From assembly GCA_020161855.1 (NCBI GenBank), contig JAIUNJ010000003.1, positions 310,001 to 374,000 of the forward strand: a DNA stretch of 64,000 nt, given 5' to 3'. The notes under the pieces were generated by a model. That model saw only the letters and a program-made list of their open reading frames with translations, ran no database searches and was not told where the DNA came from. Source of the stretch: Pseudomonadota bacterium. GTDB lineage: Bacteria > Pseudomonadota > Alphaproteobacteria > Rhizobiales > Aestuariivirgaceae. Shown one piece after another: positions 35,174-47,153 of this stretch. Each line of letters starts with the position of its first letter. Positions within the stretch are counted from its first letter, which is position 1. The translations under genes were made by a program, and so were the position numbers.

Positions 35174-35887
35174 TCAGGCCGTTTCCACATGCCGCAGCCG
35201 GTATTGCTGCGGGGTGAGGCCGACGGACTTGCGGAACTGCCGGGTGAAGGCCGCCTGATCGGCATAGCCACAGACGAGCGCCACCTCGCTGATGGCAAGG
35301 CCGCCACGGCGCAGCAGCACGCAGGCCTCGGTAATACGCGAGCGGATCACATACTGTCCCGCCGACAGGCCGAAGAGCTGGCGCAGCCGGCCATCGAGCT
35401 GAAAGACGGAAAGCCCCGCCAGGGCGGCGAGGCTTTCCAGCGACAGGTCATCTTCGAGATGCTCCTGGATATGATCGAGCACGCGGGCCAGTGTCCGGTT
35501 GGCGGATTTCTGCCGGGCCGGAACCTGGATATCGCGTGACAGGCCGGCAAGCCCGGTGATGCGCCCGCCGCCGTCACGGAGCGGCGCCTTCCAGGTGAGG
35601 CACCAGCCCTCCGAGAGATCGGGATAGATGTGAAGCTCAAGGGCGCCGTTGATGGTGCGGCCGGTGGCGAGCACCGCCTTGTCCTGGGCCGCAATATGCC
35701 GGGCGATCTGCGGCGGAAAGAGATCGGACGCGCTGCGGCCCAGAAGCTTCGCCTTGTCGCCGCCACCGATGCGGTCGGCCAGGGTCTGGTTGACGCTGGT
35801 GTAACGCCCGGCGCCATCCTTCACGAAATAGACGGTATCGGCGACGAGATCGGCGAGGCCCGAGTCAAAGACGACATTGGCGCTCAT
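35174..35887 (-). CDS. PAS-AraC transcription regulator, likely of hydroxyproline genes
   Basis: 237 residues from ATG 35887, with GGAAG upstream; a longer frame to 35980 would run into the divergent promoter. An N-terminal PAS domain (VADTVYFVKDGAGRYTSVNQ to about residue 120) is joined to a C-terminal AraC domain (about 135-235) with two helix-turn-helix motifs and the signature ISEVALVCGYADQAAFTRQFRKSVG. It is divergent from the deaminase/epimerase pair. By context it is the counterpart of LhpR, the AraC-type activator of hydroxyproline catabolism in pseudomonads; that link is inference. Confidence 0.8.
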   Translation of the reverse strand: MSANVVFDSGLADLVADTVYFVKDGAGRYTSVNQTLADRIGGGDKAKLLGRSASDLFPPQIARHIAAQDKAVLATGRTINGALELHIYPDLSEGWCLTWKAPLRDGGGRITGLAGLSRDIQVPARQKSANRTLARVLDHIQEHLEDDLSLESLAALAGLSVFQLDGRLRQLFGLSAGQYVIRSRITEACVLLRRGGLAISEVALVCGYADQAAFTRQFRKSVGLTPQQYRLRHVETA

Positions 35888-36012
35888 CGGCGGGGCTTCC
35901 GCCACTTGTGCAGAAACTGCAGGCGCCACTGGGGTTTGGGACAAGACATCGCCGGGCTTTGCAAGCACACTTCCGGACACCGCTCAAGCACACCACACAG
36001 GAGGACTGCACC
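35888..36012. promoter_or_regulatory. Divergent control region of the hydroxyproline cassette
   Basis: 125 bases between the regulator and deaminase starts. It contains the dyad TGCAG-AAA-CTGCA at 35909-35921, a possible operator, and AGGAGG just before the deaminase ATG. Promoter elements cannot be fixed by eye. Confidence 0.4.
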
Positions 36013-36966
36013 ATGGCCAGCAGCAATGTTTTCACCGGAACGATCCCTGCCCTGATGACGCCCTGCACGGCAGAGCGCCAGCCGGACTTCGACGCCCTTG
36101 TGCGCAAGGGCAAGGAACTGATGGGGCTCGGCATGAGTGCTGTCGTCTATTGCGGCTCCATGGGCGACTGGCCCCTGCTCTCCGACGAACAGCGCATGAC
36201 AGGCGTGGAGCGGCTGGTGCGGGCCGGGGTTCCGGTGATCGTCGGCACGGGCGCACAGAGCACGGCGCGCGCCGCGGCCATCGCCGCCCATGCCAAGCGC
36301 GAGGGCGCCAAGGGCCTCATGGTCATTCCGCGGCTCCTCTCGCGCGGCACGTCACCGGCCGCACAGCTTGCTCATTTCGAGGCGGTGCTCGAGGCCGGCG
36401 TTGACCTTCCCTCGGTCATCTACAACAGCCCCTATTATGGCTACGAAACCAAGGCACCGCAGTTCTTCGCGCTGCGCGCCAAGCACAAGCACCTCGTCGG
36501 CTTCAAGGAATTCGGCGGGGCCGCCGCCCTCCGCTATGCCGCCGAGCATATCACCGGCAGCAACCCGGAACTGACGCTGATGGTGGGCGTGGACACGCAG
36601 GTGTTCCATGGCTTCGTCAACTGCGGGGCAAAGGGCGCCATCACCGGCATCGGCAATGTGCTGCCGCGCGAGGTGCTGCACCTCGTGCGCCTCTGCGAGC
36701 AGGCCGCCAAGGGTGACGCCGATGCCCGCCGCCGCGCCCTCGAACTGGAGCAGGCACTGGCCGTGCTCTCGTCCTTCGATGAAGGTGCTGACCTCGTGCT
36801 GCACTACAAGTATCTCATGACGCTGCGCGGCGACCGCGAATATGACCTGCACTTCAATGCCAGCGACGCCCTGAGTGACAGCCAGAAGCAATATGCGGCG
36901 GGCCAGCTGGCGCTCTTCGAGCGCTGGTATGGCACCTGGAACACGACGCTGAAGCAGGCGGCCTGA
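36013..36966 (+). CDS. DHDPS-family protein, probable pyrroline-4-hydroxy-2-carboxylate deaminase
   Basis: A 317-residue aldolase of the dihydrodipicolinate synthase / N-acetylneuraminate lyase superfamily. It has the Schiff-base lysine K165 (LVGFKEFGG) and the partner tyrosine Y137 (VIYNSPYYG). The family includes the deaminase that turns 1-pyrroline-4-hydroxy-2-carboxylate into 2-oxoglutarate semialdehyde. Adjacency to the hydroxyproline epimerase (3-base gap) makes this the best role. The dehydrogenases that complete the pathway are not in this window. Confidence 0.8.
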   Translation: MASSNVFTGTIPALMTPCTAERQPDFDALVRKGKELMGLGMSAVVYCGSMGDWPLLSDEQRMTGVERLVRAGVPVIVGTGAQSTARAAAIAAHAKREGAKGLMVIPRLLSRGTSPAAQLAHFEAVLEAGVDLPSVIYNSPYYGYETKAPQFFALRAKHKHLVGFKEFGGAAALRYAAEHITGSNPELTLMVGVDTQVFHGFVNCGAKGAITGIGNVLPREVLHLVRLCEQAAKGDADARRRALELEQALAVLSSFDEGADLVLHYKYLMTLRGDREYDLHFNASDALSDSQKQYAAGQLALFERWYGTWNTTLKQAA

Positions 36967-36969
36967 TCC

Positions 36970-37908
36970 ATGGAAGTGATCGACAGCCACACGGAAGGCG
37001 AGCCGACACGGCTCGTCGTCGCCGGCGGACCCGACCTCGGCCGTGGCAGCGTGGCGCGGCAGGCCGGGCGGCTGGCACAGGACTTTGATGCGCTGCGCCG
37101 TTTCATCGTCTGCGAGCCGCGCGGCCACGAGGCCATGGTGGGCGCACTCCTGTGCGAAACCGCCGAGCGCGACTGCGCCGCGGGGCTGATCTTCTTCAAC
37201 ACCACGGGGCTTCTCGGCATGTGTGGCCATGCCACCATCGGTGCCGCGGTCTCGCTGCATCATATGGGGCGGCTGGCGCTCGGCCAGCACAGGTTCGAGA
37301 CGCCGGTGGGCAAGGTGGCGGTGACGCTGAAGGATGCCAACAGTGTCGAGATCGAGAACGTGCCGGCCTACCGCCACCGCAAGGATGTGAAGCTGGAGGT
37401 GCGCGGCCTCGGGCCGGTGACAGGTGACGTGGCCTGGGGCGGCAACTGGTTCTTCCTGTGCAAGGATGCACCCGCTGCCATCACGCCGGAGAATATCCCG
37501 GCCCTGATGCAGGCTTCGCAGGCGCTGCGCGCAGCACTCACGGCAGCAGGCATCACCGGCGCAGAGGGCGCCAGCATCGACCACGTGGAATTCTTCGGCG
37601 CCCCCGGCGCGGCGGAAGCGCATTCCCGCAACTTCGTGCTTTGCCCCGGTTCCGCCTTCGACCGCTCGCCCTGCGGCACCGGGACAAGCGCCAAGCTTGC
37701 CTGCCTTGCCGCCGACGGCGCGCTCAAGGCCGGTGACACCTGGGTGCAGGAAGGCATCATGGGCGGCCGTTTCAGGGGCCGATACCGTGAGGCCGGTGAC
37801 GGCCGCATCATTCCGATGATCGAGGGCCGCGCCTTCGTGACCGGCACGGCAACGCTGCTGCGCGATCCCGCTGACCCCTTTCCGCACGGCTTCTCCGCAG
37901 CGGCATGA
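36970..37908 (+). CDS. 4-hydroxyproline 2-epimerase (proline racemase family)
   Basis: A 312-residue proline-racemase fold. Both catalytic cysteines are present, C85 (GMCGHAT) and C235 (SPCGTGTS), which indicates a racemase/epimerase rather than the Thr-containing 3-hydroxyproline dehydratases. IDSHTEGEPTRLV begins the protein. It converts trans-4-hydroxy-L-proline to cis-4-hydroxy-D-proline. It is cotranscribed with the deaminase gene. Confidence 0.87.
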   Translation: MEVIDSHTEGEPTRLVVAGGPDLGRGSVARQAGRLAQDFDALRRFIVCEPRGHEAMVGALLCETAERDCAAGLIFFNTTGLLGMCGHATIGAAVSLHHMGRLALGQHRFETPVGKVAVTLKDANSVEIENVPAYRHRKDVKLEVRGLGPVTGDVAWGGNWFFLCKDAPAAITPENIPALMQASQALRAALTAAGITGAEGASIDHVEFFGAPGAAEAHSRNFVLCPGSAFDRSPCGTGTSAKLACLAADGALKAGDTWVQEGIMGGRFRGRYREAGDGRIIPMIEGRAFVTGTATLLRDPADPFPHGFSAAA

Positions 37909-37920
37909 AGTGTAGCGGGG

Positions 37921-37957
37921 TTCCATCTCGCGCCGCTTCGCGGCCCGGATGGAATGA
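37921..37957. repeat. Intergenic hairpin repeat
   Basis: TTCCATC (37921-37927) pairs with GATGGAA (37948-37954), with an inner GC-rich hairpin around GCTTCG, followed by TGACG. Such TTCC...GGAATGACG hairpins are common dispersed intergenic repeats in proteobacteria. It may also act as a transcription stop between the convergent epimerase and extensin-like genes. Confidence 0.45.
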
Positions 37958-37971
37958 CGTTTGTGGTGGGA

Positions 37972-38748
37972 TCACCGGCAGCTGCGGTACCAGCCCATGT
38001 CGAGATGGAAGTGGTCGGCATGATCGGCGTTGTAGTCAGGGCTGAGGACAAGGTTGAACCAGTCGCAGGCGCCATCGCGCACCGCCCGCAGGAAACGGCC
38101 TTCGCGCAGCGTGGACCAGTCGCGCTTCAGCGAGATGAGCTTGCCGCTTTTCAGGCGGAAGCCCGCCACGTCGAAGGCATTGGCGGTGGCATGCTCGCTC
38201 ATACTGCCACGGCCCCGGATGGTGCGGCAGCTGTAGGAGCCGAAATGGATGATCTCGGCCACCGGCTCGCCAAAGGCCCGGCGCGCGGCGGGCTGCACCA
38301 CATGGCGTTCCCACATGTAAAGCCGGGCAGCGATGGCGCAGCGCGTCTCCTCGGTGCGGAGCCTGGAGGCTGACAGGCCGCCGATCTTGACGGTTCCAGC
38401 GCGCTCGCACTGGCTGCCCAATCCCTGCGCCGGCTGCAAGGGGGCATTCACGCCTGCCCGGCGCAAGGCTGTTAGGCAATTTTGCTGATCGAAATCGACC
38501 AGCTTAAGCTGGTAGGACGTCAGCCAGTGAGGTGTTTCCGTCAGGTCCGGCAGGGCCAGCGGATCATACTGGCGGGGCCATTCAAACAGGCCCTGGCGCG
38601 AAGCGAGGTAGGACCCAGCGATGAAGATGACGGCGGCAAGAAGCAGGCGGCCAAAAACTGAGCGCCAGAGTCGTGATCTTCCCGCCATGAAACGTCTGAT
38701 ACCTGAGGGGAGCACGTCCCGCCAAAGTGAATTCCACTTTGGCGACAA
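37972..38748 (-). CDS. Extensin-like membrane-anchored protein (short form)
   Basis: 258 residues from ATG 38748, or 238 from ATG 38688. One N-terminal membrane helix (SVFGRLLLAAVIFIAGSYLA) precedes an extensin-like domain (PF06904) with zinc-site-like SEHATANAFDVAGF and ADHADHFHLDMGWY and several paired Cys. It probably acts on peptidoglycan at the outer face of the inner membrane. Unlike the copy at 16087 it has no basic linker. It is divergent from sdhC. Confidence 0.82.
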   Translation of the reverse strand: MSPKWNSLWRDVLPSGIRRFMAGRSRLWRSVFGRLLLAAVIFIAGSYLASRQGLFEWPRQYDPLALPDLTETPHWLTSYQLKLVDFDQQNCLTALRRAGVNAPLQPAQGLGSQCERAGTVKIGGLSASRLRTEETRCAIAARLYMWERHVVQPAARRAFGEPVAEIIHFGSYSCRTIRGRGSMSEHATANAFDVAGFRLKSGKLISLKRDWSTLREGRFLRAVRDGACDWFNLVLSPDYNADHADHFHLDMGWYRSCR

Positions 38749-38879
38749 GGATTTGCTCCAGAAGTTGACTTGGCGCGATTCCCTTTCAGCCAGACGATGC
38801 CGCCTGGCTGGGAAGCGCGCCGGTTTGCCATTGTGCAGCGCAGAAGCTAAAACCCATCCACAGAAAACGGGGCAAGAGA

Positions 38880-39278
38880 ATGGCTGAGCAAAAACAGGTG
38901 GCGCGACCGCTCTCGCCGCATCTGCAGATCTACAAGCCGATGCTGACCATGATGATGTCGATTACCCATCGCATCACCGGCGTTGCCCTCTATGGCGGCA
39001 CGCTGCTGGTGGTCTGGTGGCTCGCCGCGGCGGCCCATTCCGATGCCTATTTCGCCGTGGTGCAGGGCTTCTTCGGCCATTGGTTCGGCAAGCTCATCCT
39101 CTTCGGCTTCACCTGGGCACTGGTGCACCATGCCCTCGGCGGCATCCGCCATTTCATCTGGGACATGGGCCGCGGCTTCAAGCTGCCGACGGTCGAATGG
39201 ATGGTCCGCGCCAACGTGATCGGCTCCATCCTGATCACCGTGCTGCTCTGGCTCATCGCCTATGGGGTGAAGTCATGA
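38880..39278 (+). CDS. sdhC: Succinate dehydrogenase cytochrome b556 subunit
   Basis: A 132-residue subunit with three membrane helices. Signatures: [28 protein letters not shown] with the quinone-site Ser/Arg, and the heme ligand in [13 protein letters not shown]. First gene of sdhCDA(-)B, ATGA overlap with sdhD. Confidence 0.93.
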   Translation: MAEQKQVARPLSPHLQIYKPMLTMMMSITHRITGVALYGGTLLVVWWLAAAAHSDAYFAVVQGFFGHWFGKLILFGFTWALVHHALGGIRHFIWDMGRGFKLPTVEWMVRANVIGSILITVLLWLIAYGVKS

Positions 39279-39676
39279 ACGAGATGAGCAACGCCTCCAA
39301 CATGAAGACCCCGCTCAAGAGGGTGCGGGGCTTCGGCGCCTCCAAGACCGGCACCGAGCATTTCTGGCAGCAGCGCGCCACCGCCGTCGCCAACCTGCCG
39401 CTGATGGCGGTTCTGGTGTGGTTCCTGATCGCCCATTTCGGCGCAACGCGCGCCGAGGTGATCGCCTCGCTGCAGAACCCGATCATAGCGCTGCTGCTCA
39501 TCATGGCCCTCGCCTCGGCCTGCTGGCACATGCGGCTCGGCCTGCAGGTGGTGATCGAGGATTATCTCCACAGCCATCTCGCCAAGTTCGCGGCGCTGGC
39601 GCTCAACATCGCAATCGCGACGAGCTTCTTCGCCATTGCCGCCTACTCCATTCTCAAGATGAGCTTCGCACCCTGA
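39275..39676 (+). CDS. sdhD: Succinate dehydrogenase membrane anchor subunit
   Basis: 133 residues from ATG 39275. Three helices; [20 protein letters not shown] at the N-terminus, [16 protein letters not shown] with the probable heme-ligand His and quinone-site Asp-Tyr. Its stop overlaps the sdhA start by one base. Confidence 0.92.
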   Translation: MNEMSNASNMKTPLKRVRGFGASKTGTEHFWQQRATAVANLPLMAVLVWFLIAHFGATRAEVIASLQNPIIALLLIMALASACWHMRLGLQVVIEDYLHSHLAKFAALALNIAIATSFFAIAAYSILKMSFAP

Positions 39677-41517
39677 TGGCTGTTACCGACACGAAGAAGA
39701 AGGCGCCGAAGAGCGTGACCATCGGCGGCCGCGCCTATCCGATCACCGACCACAGCTTCGACGTGGTGGTGGTGGGTGCAGGCGGTTCCGGCCTGCGCGC
39801 CGCCCTCGGCGCATCGCAATCAGGCCTCAAGACGGCCTGCATCTCCAAGGTCTTCCCGACGCGTTCACACACCGTGGCGGCCCAGGGCGGCATTGCCGCC
39901 TCGCTGGCCAACATGGGCGCCGACGACTGGCGCTGGCACATGTATGACACGGTGAAGGGCGCTGACTGGCTCGGCGACCAAGACGCCATCGAGTATCTCT
40001 GCCGCAACGCGCCGACCGCCGTCTATGAGCTCGAGCATTTCGGCATGCCCTTCAGCCGCACCGAGGAAGGCAAAATCTACCAGCGCCCCTTCGGCGGCCA
40101 TATGATGAACTTCGGTGACGGCCCGCCGGTGCAGCGCACCTGTGCCGCCGCCGACCGCACCGGCCACGCCATGCTGCACACGCTCTATGGCCAGAGCCTG
40201 CGCTATGACACGGCCTTCTTCATCGAGTATTTCGCGCTCGACCTGATCATGGAAGACGGCGCCTGCCGCGGCGTGATGGCCATGGCGCTTGAGGATGGCA
40301 CCATCCACCGCTTCCGCGCCCACCAGACCATTCTCGCGACCGGGGGCTACGGCCGCGCTTACTTCTCGGCCACCTCGGCCCACACCTGCACCGGCGACGG
40401 CAACGCCATGGTGCTGCGTGCCGGGCTTCCCTGCCAGGACATGGAATTCGTGCAGTTCCATCCGACCGGCATCTATGGCGCGGGCTGCCTGATCACCGAG
40501 GGTGCGCGCGGCGAAGGTGGCTATCTCACCAATTCCGAGGGCGAGCGCTTCATGGAGCGCTATGCGCCTTCCGCCAAGGACCTCGCCTCGCGCGACGTGG
40601 TTTCGCGCTCGATGACGCTGGAGATCCGTGAGGGCCGCGGCGTCGGCGCACAGAAGGATCACATTCACCTGCACCTCGAACATCTCGATCCCAAGGTGCT
40701 GCATGAGCGCCTGCCGGGGATCTCGGAAAGCGCCAAGATCTTCGCCGGCGTCGATGTGACCCGCGAGCCGATCCCGATCCTGCCGACCGTGCACTACAAC
40801 ATGGGCGGCATTCCCACGAACTATCACGGCGAAGCGCTGGCTGGCGACCGGAAGGACCCGGAGAAGACCGTGCCCGGCCTCATGGCCGTGGGCGAGGCCG
40901 CCTGCGTTTCGGTGCATGGCGCCAACCGGCTTGGTTCAAATTCGCTGATCGACCTCGTGGTCTTCGGCCGGGCGGCGGGCCTGCGCTGCGCCGAACTCAT
41001 CAAGTCCGGCAGCAACCATGCCGACCTTCCGGGCGATGCCGGCGAGGCCTCGATTGCCCGCCTCGACCACTACCGCAACGCGGCAGGCCACACGCCGACG
41101 GCCAAGCTGCGCGCCAGCATGCAGCGCGCCATGCAGGATGACGCGGCCGTGTTCCGCACCGGCGAGACGCTCGAACAGGGTTCGAAGAAGATCAACGAAA
41201 TCTGGAAAGGCATCGCCGATGTTGCCGTCAGCGACCGCTCGCTCGTCTGGAACAGTGACCTGATCGAAACGCTGGAGTTCGAGAACCTGATCCTGCAGGC
41301 TTCGGTGACGGTCGATTCAGCGCTGGCTCGCAAGGAAAGCCGCGGCGCCCATGCCCGCGAGGATTTCCCCAAGCGCGACGACAAGACCTGGATGAAGCAC
41401 ACGCTGGCCTGGACCGACAGCGCCAAGAACAAGGTGACGCTGGGCTATCGCCCGGTGCACGACTTCACGATGTCTGACGACATCGAATACATCAAGCCGA
41501 AGGCGCGGGTGTATTGA
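39676..41517 (+). CDS. sdhA: Succinate dehydrogenase flavoprotein subunit
   Basis: 613 residues from ATG 39676. FAD-binding [17 protein letters not shown], the covalent-FAD histidine in [14 protein letters not shown], and substrate-site [22 protein letters not shown]-terminal [19 protein letters not shown] is typical. Normally sdhB follows directly; here 580 bases with a DUF559 gene and inverted repeats intervene. Confidence 0.95.
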   Translation: MAVTDTKKKAPKSVTIGGRAYPITDHSFDVVVVGAGGSGLRAALGASQSGLKTACISKVFPTRSHTVAAQGGIAASLANMGADDWRWHMYDTVKGADWLGDQDAIEYLCRNAPTAVYELEHFGMPFSRTEEGKIYQRPFGGHMMNFGDGPPVQRTCAAADRTGHAMLHTLYGQSLRYDTAFFIEYFALDLIMEDGACRGVMAMALEDGTIHRFRAHQTILATGGYGRAYFSATSAHTCTGDGNAMVLRAGLPCQDMEFVQFHPTGIYGAGCLITEGARGEGGYLTNSEGERFMERYAPSAKDLASRDVVSRSMTLEIREGRGVGAQKDHIHLHLEHLDPKVLHERLPGISESAKIFAGVDVTREPIPILPTVHYNMGGIPTNYHGEALAGDRKDPEKTVPGLMAVGEAACVSVHGANRLGSNSLIDLVVFGRAAGLRCAELIKSGSNHADLPGDAGEASIARLDHYRNAAGHTPTAKLRASMQRAMQDDAAVFRTGETLEQGSKKINEIWKGIADVAVSDRSLVWNSDLIETLEFENLILQASVTVDSALARKESRGAHAREDFPKRDDKTWMKHTLAWTDSAKNKVTLGYRPVHDFTMSDDIEYIKPKARVY

Positions 41518-41550
41518 TGGAAGCGGTTGCGGGCCCGTTTCGCAACACTG

Positions 41551-41588
41551 CTCCCTCCCCCTTGTGGGGAGGGTTGGCGTGGGGGTCT
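41551..41588. repeat. Left 38-bp inverted repeat of the DUF559 insertion
   Basis: A 38-base element whose reverse complement occurs at 42048-42085 with 35 of 38 bases identical. Each copy also folds on itself through CCCTCCCC / GGGGAGGG with a CTTGT loop. It starts 34 bases after the sdhA stop. Confidence 0.75.
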
Positions 41589-41644
41589 GTCCGAACCTCC
41601 CATTCAGATACCTCCGCCCGAAAATTGCCGACGCAATTCTCGAC

Positions 41645-41661
41645 CTCCCCACATGGGGGAG
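41645..41661. repeat. Small internal hairpin related to the inverted repeats
   Basis: CTCCCC-ACATG-GGGGAG, a compact palindrome of the same C-run/G-run type as the flanking repeats, 22 bases before the DUF559 start codon. It could block transcription or the ribosome, or be a decayed repeat copy. Confidence 0.5.
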
Positions 41662-41683
41662 ATGACAGGGTCGGAGCCAGTTG

Positions 41684-42088
41684 ATGGCCAATCAATTCGC
41701 ACGCACCCTTCGCAACAACGCCACACCGGCAGAACGGATTCTCTGGCAGCAGCTGCGGCTTCTGAAACCGGAAGGCCGTCACTTCCGCAGGCAGGTTCCG
41801 GTCGGCCGCTTCGTGGCCGACTTCGCCTGCCACGACCCCAAACTCGTCATCGAACTCGATGGCGGCCAGCATGCCGCAGCGGCCGCCTATGACGCCGCGC
41901 GCAGTGAAGTCATGACTTCGCAGGGTTACCGGGTAATCCGCTTCTGGAACGGCGATATCTACAATGACCTCGAAGGTGTCGTTGACCGAATCCGGCATGA
42001 AGCCCGGCTGCCCTCCAGCTTCACTTACGCACATTTGAGAGAATCCCAGACCCCCACCCCGGCCCTCCCCACAAGGGGGAGGGAGTGA
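41684..42088 (+). CDS. DUF559 (Vsr-like) endonuclease-fold protein inside the sdh operon
   Basis: 134 residues from ATG 41684. N-terminal RTLRNNATPAERILWQQLR, then FRRQVPVGRFVADFACHDPKLVIELDGGQH with a PD-(D/E)XK-like set (D47, E58, D60, H64), YRVIRFWNGDI at the end of the fold. DUF559 proteins are related to very-short-patch-repair nucleases, but their targets are unknown. The last 13 residues (TPTPALPTRGRE tail) and the approach to the stop are encoded by the right inverted repeat. It separates sdhA from sdhB in the same orientation. Confidence 0.8.
   Translation: MANQFARTLRNNATPAERILWQQLRLLKPEGRHFRRQVPVGRFVADFACHDPKLVIELDGGQHAAAAAYDAARSEVMTSQGYRVIRFWNGDIYNDLEGVVDRIRHEARLPSSFTYAHLRESQTPTPALPTRGRE
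42048..42085. repeat. Right 38-bp inverted repeat of the DUF559 insertion
   Basis: Reverse complement of 41551-41588 with three mismatches; lies inside the 3' end of the DUF559 gene and 12 bases before sdhB. Self-complementary CCCTCCCC / GGGGAGGG arms are kept. Confidence 0.75.
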
Positions 42089-42097
42089 GAAATAGAC

Positions 42098-42874
42098 ATG
42101 GCTGAATTCGCACTCCCACAGAACTCGAAGATCGGTATCGGCAAGACCTGGCCCATGCCGCCGGGCGCCAATATCCGCTCGTTCAAGATCTACCGCTGGA
42201 ACCAGGACGACGGGCAGAACCCGCGCATGGACACCTATCACATCGACATGGACGATTGCGGGCCGATGGTCCTCGACGCGCTCATCAAGATCAAGAACGA
42301 GCAGGACCCGACGCTGACCTTCCGGCGCTCCTGCCGCGAGGGCATCTGCGGCTCCTGCGCCATGAACATCGACGGCACCAACACGCTCGCCTGCCTCAAG
42401 GCCTGCGAGGATGTGAAGGGCGACGTGAAGATCTATCCGCTGCCGCACATGCCGGTGGTCAAGGACCTGGTGCCCGACCTCACCCGCTTCTATGCCCAGC
42501 ACCGCTCGGTGGAACCCTGGCTCAAGACCACGACGCCGACGCCGCAGACGGAATGGAAGCAATCCAAGGAAGAGCGCGAACTGCTCGACGGGCTCTATGA
42601 GTGCATCCTCTGCGCCTGCTGCTCCACCTCCTGCCCGAGCTACTGGTGGAACGGCGACCGCTATCTCGGCCCCGCAGTGCTGCTGCAGGCCTATCGTTGG
42701 CTGATCGACAGCCGCGACGAAGCCACCGGCGAACGCCTCGACAATCTCGAGGACCCGTTCCGGCTCTACCGCTGCCATACGATCATGAATTGCGCCAAGG
42801 CCTGCCCCAAGGGCCTGTCGCCGGCCAAGGCCATTGCCGAAATCAAGAAGATGATGGTTGAGCGCAGGGTCTGA
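42098..42874 (+). CDS. sdhB: Succinate dehydrogenase iron-sulfur subunit
   Basis: A 258-residue subunit with all three cluster sites: the [2Fe-2S] motif [29 protein letters not shown] for [4Fe-4S], and [14 protein letters not shown] for [3Fe-4S]. It passes electrons from SdhA to quinone. It sits 580 bases from sdhA because of the DUF559 unit. It must be expressed by read-through or from a promoter within the insertion. Confidence 0.95.
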   Translation: MAEFALPQNSKIGIGKTWPMPPGANIRSFKIYRWNQDDGQNPRMDTYHIDMDDCGPMVLDALIKIKNEQDPTLTFRRSCREGICGSCAMNIDGTNTLACLKACEDVKGDVKIYPLPHMPVVKDLVPDLTRFYAQHRSVEPWLKTTTPTPQTEWKQSKEERELLDGLYECILCACCSTSCPSYWWNGDRYLGPAVLLQAYRWLIDSRDEATGERLDNLEDPFRLYRCHTIMNCAKACPKGLSPAKAIAEIKKMMVERRV

Positions 42875-42893
42875 GCCAGCCTATTAAGCGGCC

Positions 42894-43175
42894 ATGACAG
42901 ACAGCCTCGCGGCCTGCCGCAGCGATATCAACGCGATCGACGATGCCCTCGTCGATCTCCTGGCCAAGCGCTTCCGCGTCGTCGACCGTGTCATCGCCAT
43001 CAAGCTGCGCGACGGCTTGCCGGCAAGCATCCCCAGCCGCATCGAGGAAGTGGTGTCGCGGGTTCGTGCCCATGCCGAAGAGGCCGGCGTGCCGTCCGAT
43101 GCCGCAGAGGCACTGTGGCGGCAGCTTATCAGTGCAACGATCGCCTATGAGAAGGCGAAGGCCGTGAAGGGCTGA
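42894..43175 (+). CDS. Monofunctional AroQ-type chorismate mutase
   Basis: A 93-residue all-helical chorismate mutase (PF01817): SDINAIDDALVDLLAKRFRVVDRVIAIK in helix 1 with the catalytic Arg and Lys, then SRIEEVV and WRQLISATIAYE. It makes prephenate for Phe and Tyr. It is 19 bases after sdhB and may be cotranscribed. Confidence 0.87.
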   Translation: MTDSLAACRSDINAIDDALVDLLAKRFRVVDRVIAIKLRDGLPASIPSRIEEVVSRVRAHAEEAGVPSDAAEALWRQLISATIAYEKAKAVKG

Positions 43176-43176
43176 C

Positions 43177-44097
43177 CTACGCCGCAGCGATGCCCATGAC
43201 CGGCAGCGCCTTGCGGGCCAAAGCCTTGGTGGCATCGACGCATTCCTGGGCGGCGTACCAGTAGCGCAGCTGCAGTTCGATGTTGAAGATCGTGCCGTTG
43301 GGGAAGCGGCAGTTCTGCATGAGTGACGCCCAGGGAATGTTGCCCCAGCCCACCGGCAGATGCAGGTCGCCATGGCCGAAGGCAAGGCGCTCGCCTTCCG
43401 TGTACATCCAGATGTCATCCGGCAGGCCGAAGCTGTCGTGCATGTGCAGATGCTTGGCATAGGGCGCGAGCTGCACGCATTCGCTTTCGAAGTCACCGCC
43501 GACAAAGATGGTGTTGAGATAGCCATGGCTGAAATCGAGCGTGGCCCAGACATGGGGATGCGCCACCGCAGCGATCTCGCGCGCCAGCCGCGACGGCGAG
43601 GCCGTGTAGGTGGTGTTGTCGAATTCACAGAAGACATTCTCGACGCAGACATAGAGATTGAGATCGCGGGCCAGCTCACCGACCTTGCCGAGCCATTCAC
43701 GCTGGCGGGCATAGGCATCCTCGGTGCCGGGGTTCTGGCCGACCAGCTTGATGCCGCTGTGCATCACATAGTTGATGGCACCGATCTCGGCCGCAACCTC
43801 CATCGAGGCCTTGAGCACATCGAAATGGCGCTGCAGCCGGTAGGGCGCATCGAAGAAATTGACAGCCAGCGGGCCATGCACGGAATAGACAATCTTGCGG
43901 CCAGCCGTCGCCCGCTTGAGTGCTGCAAGCTGGGGGGCCCGGATCCGGCCGCCGACCACGAGGTCCATGTCAAAGGTCGGGATTTCGATGGTTTCGACAC
44001 CCAGCTTCTGGAGATCATCCAGCTCGGCGCCGAAATCCGACAGGTCAAACGCCCGCCTGTTGGCCGAAATGCCCGTTCCGATCACATGATTGCTCAT
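43177..44097 (-). CDS. Xylose-isomerase-like TIM barrel (sugar phosphate isomerase/epimerase)
   Basis: 306 residues from ATG 44097, five bases after AGGAG; a second ATG directly before it is too close. TIM-barrel (PF01261 type) with metal-site candidates in VCVENVFCEFDN (Glu), ATLDFSHGY (Asp, His) and HMHDSFG (His, Asp). The family covers sugar epimerases and endonuclease IV-like folds; the acidic/His set fits an isomerase. It stands alone and converges on the chorismate mutase gene. Substrate unknown. Confidence 0.75.
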   Translation of the reverse strand: MSNHVIGTGISANRRAFDLSDFGAELDDLQKLGVETIEIPTFDMDLVVGGRIRAPQLAALKRATAGRKIVYSVHGPLAVNFFDAPYRLQRHFDVLKASMEVAAEIGAINYVMHSGIKLVGQNPGTEDAYARQREWLGKVGELARDLNLYVCVENVFCEFDNTTYTASPSRLAREIAAVAHPHVWATLDFSHGYLNTIFVGGDFESECVQLAPYAKHLHMHDSFGLPDDIWMYTEGERLAFGHGDLHLPVGWGNIPWASLMQNCRFPNGTIFNIELQLRYWYAAQECVDATKALARKALPVMGIAAA

Positions 44098-44324
44098 CAT
44101 AGCTCCTCTGGCGCCAGCCATTCGGCCAGCCTGTTCCGGCGGACATTTGCCCGGGCCCGGCGGCGCTGGCAATGGCTCGCGCGTTGCCCACGAACAAGGC
44201 AGCTTGCGCAGGCCTTGCTTGCGACTTTCGTTCACGCCCAAAAGCCCGATCCAGATTTGTTTTGCGGCGCGAAGCGGTCTATATGCGGCGCACAGTCCAG
44301 CCCGAACCCAAGAGGCCCCATCCT

Positions 44325-47066
<2,742 letters not shown>

Positions 47067-47074
47067 CAGAAGTT

Positions 47075-47100
47075 GGGGCCACCAGAGCGGTGGTGGCCCC
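47075..47100. terminator. Hairpin after acnA
   Basis: Perfect 10-bp stem GGGGCCACCA / TGGTGGCCCC with a GAGCGG loop, 8 bases after the acnA stop. There is no T-run on either side, so it may be an RNA-stabilising hairpin as much as a terminator. Confidence 0.45.
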
Positions 47101-47153
47101 AGCGCCCGCTCCACAAGGGGTGTTGGAACGTTCGCATTCAAGTCATCCGACGG

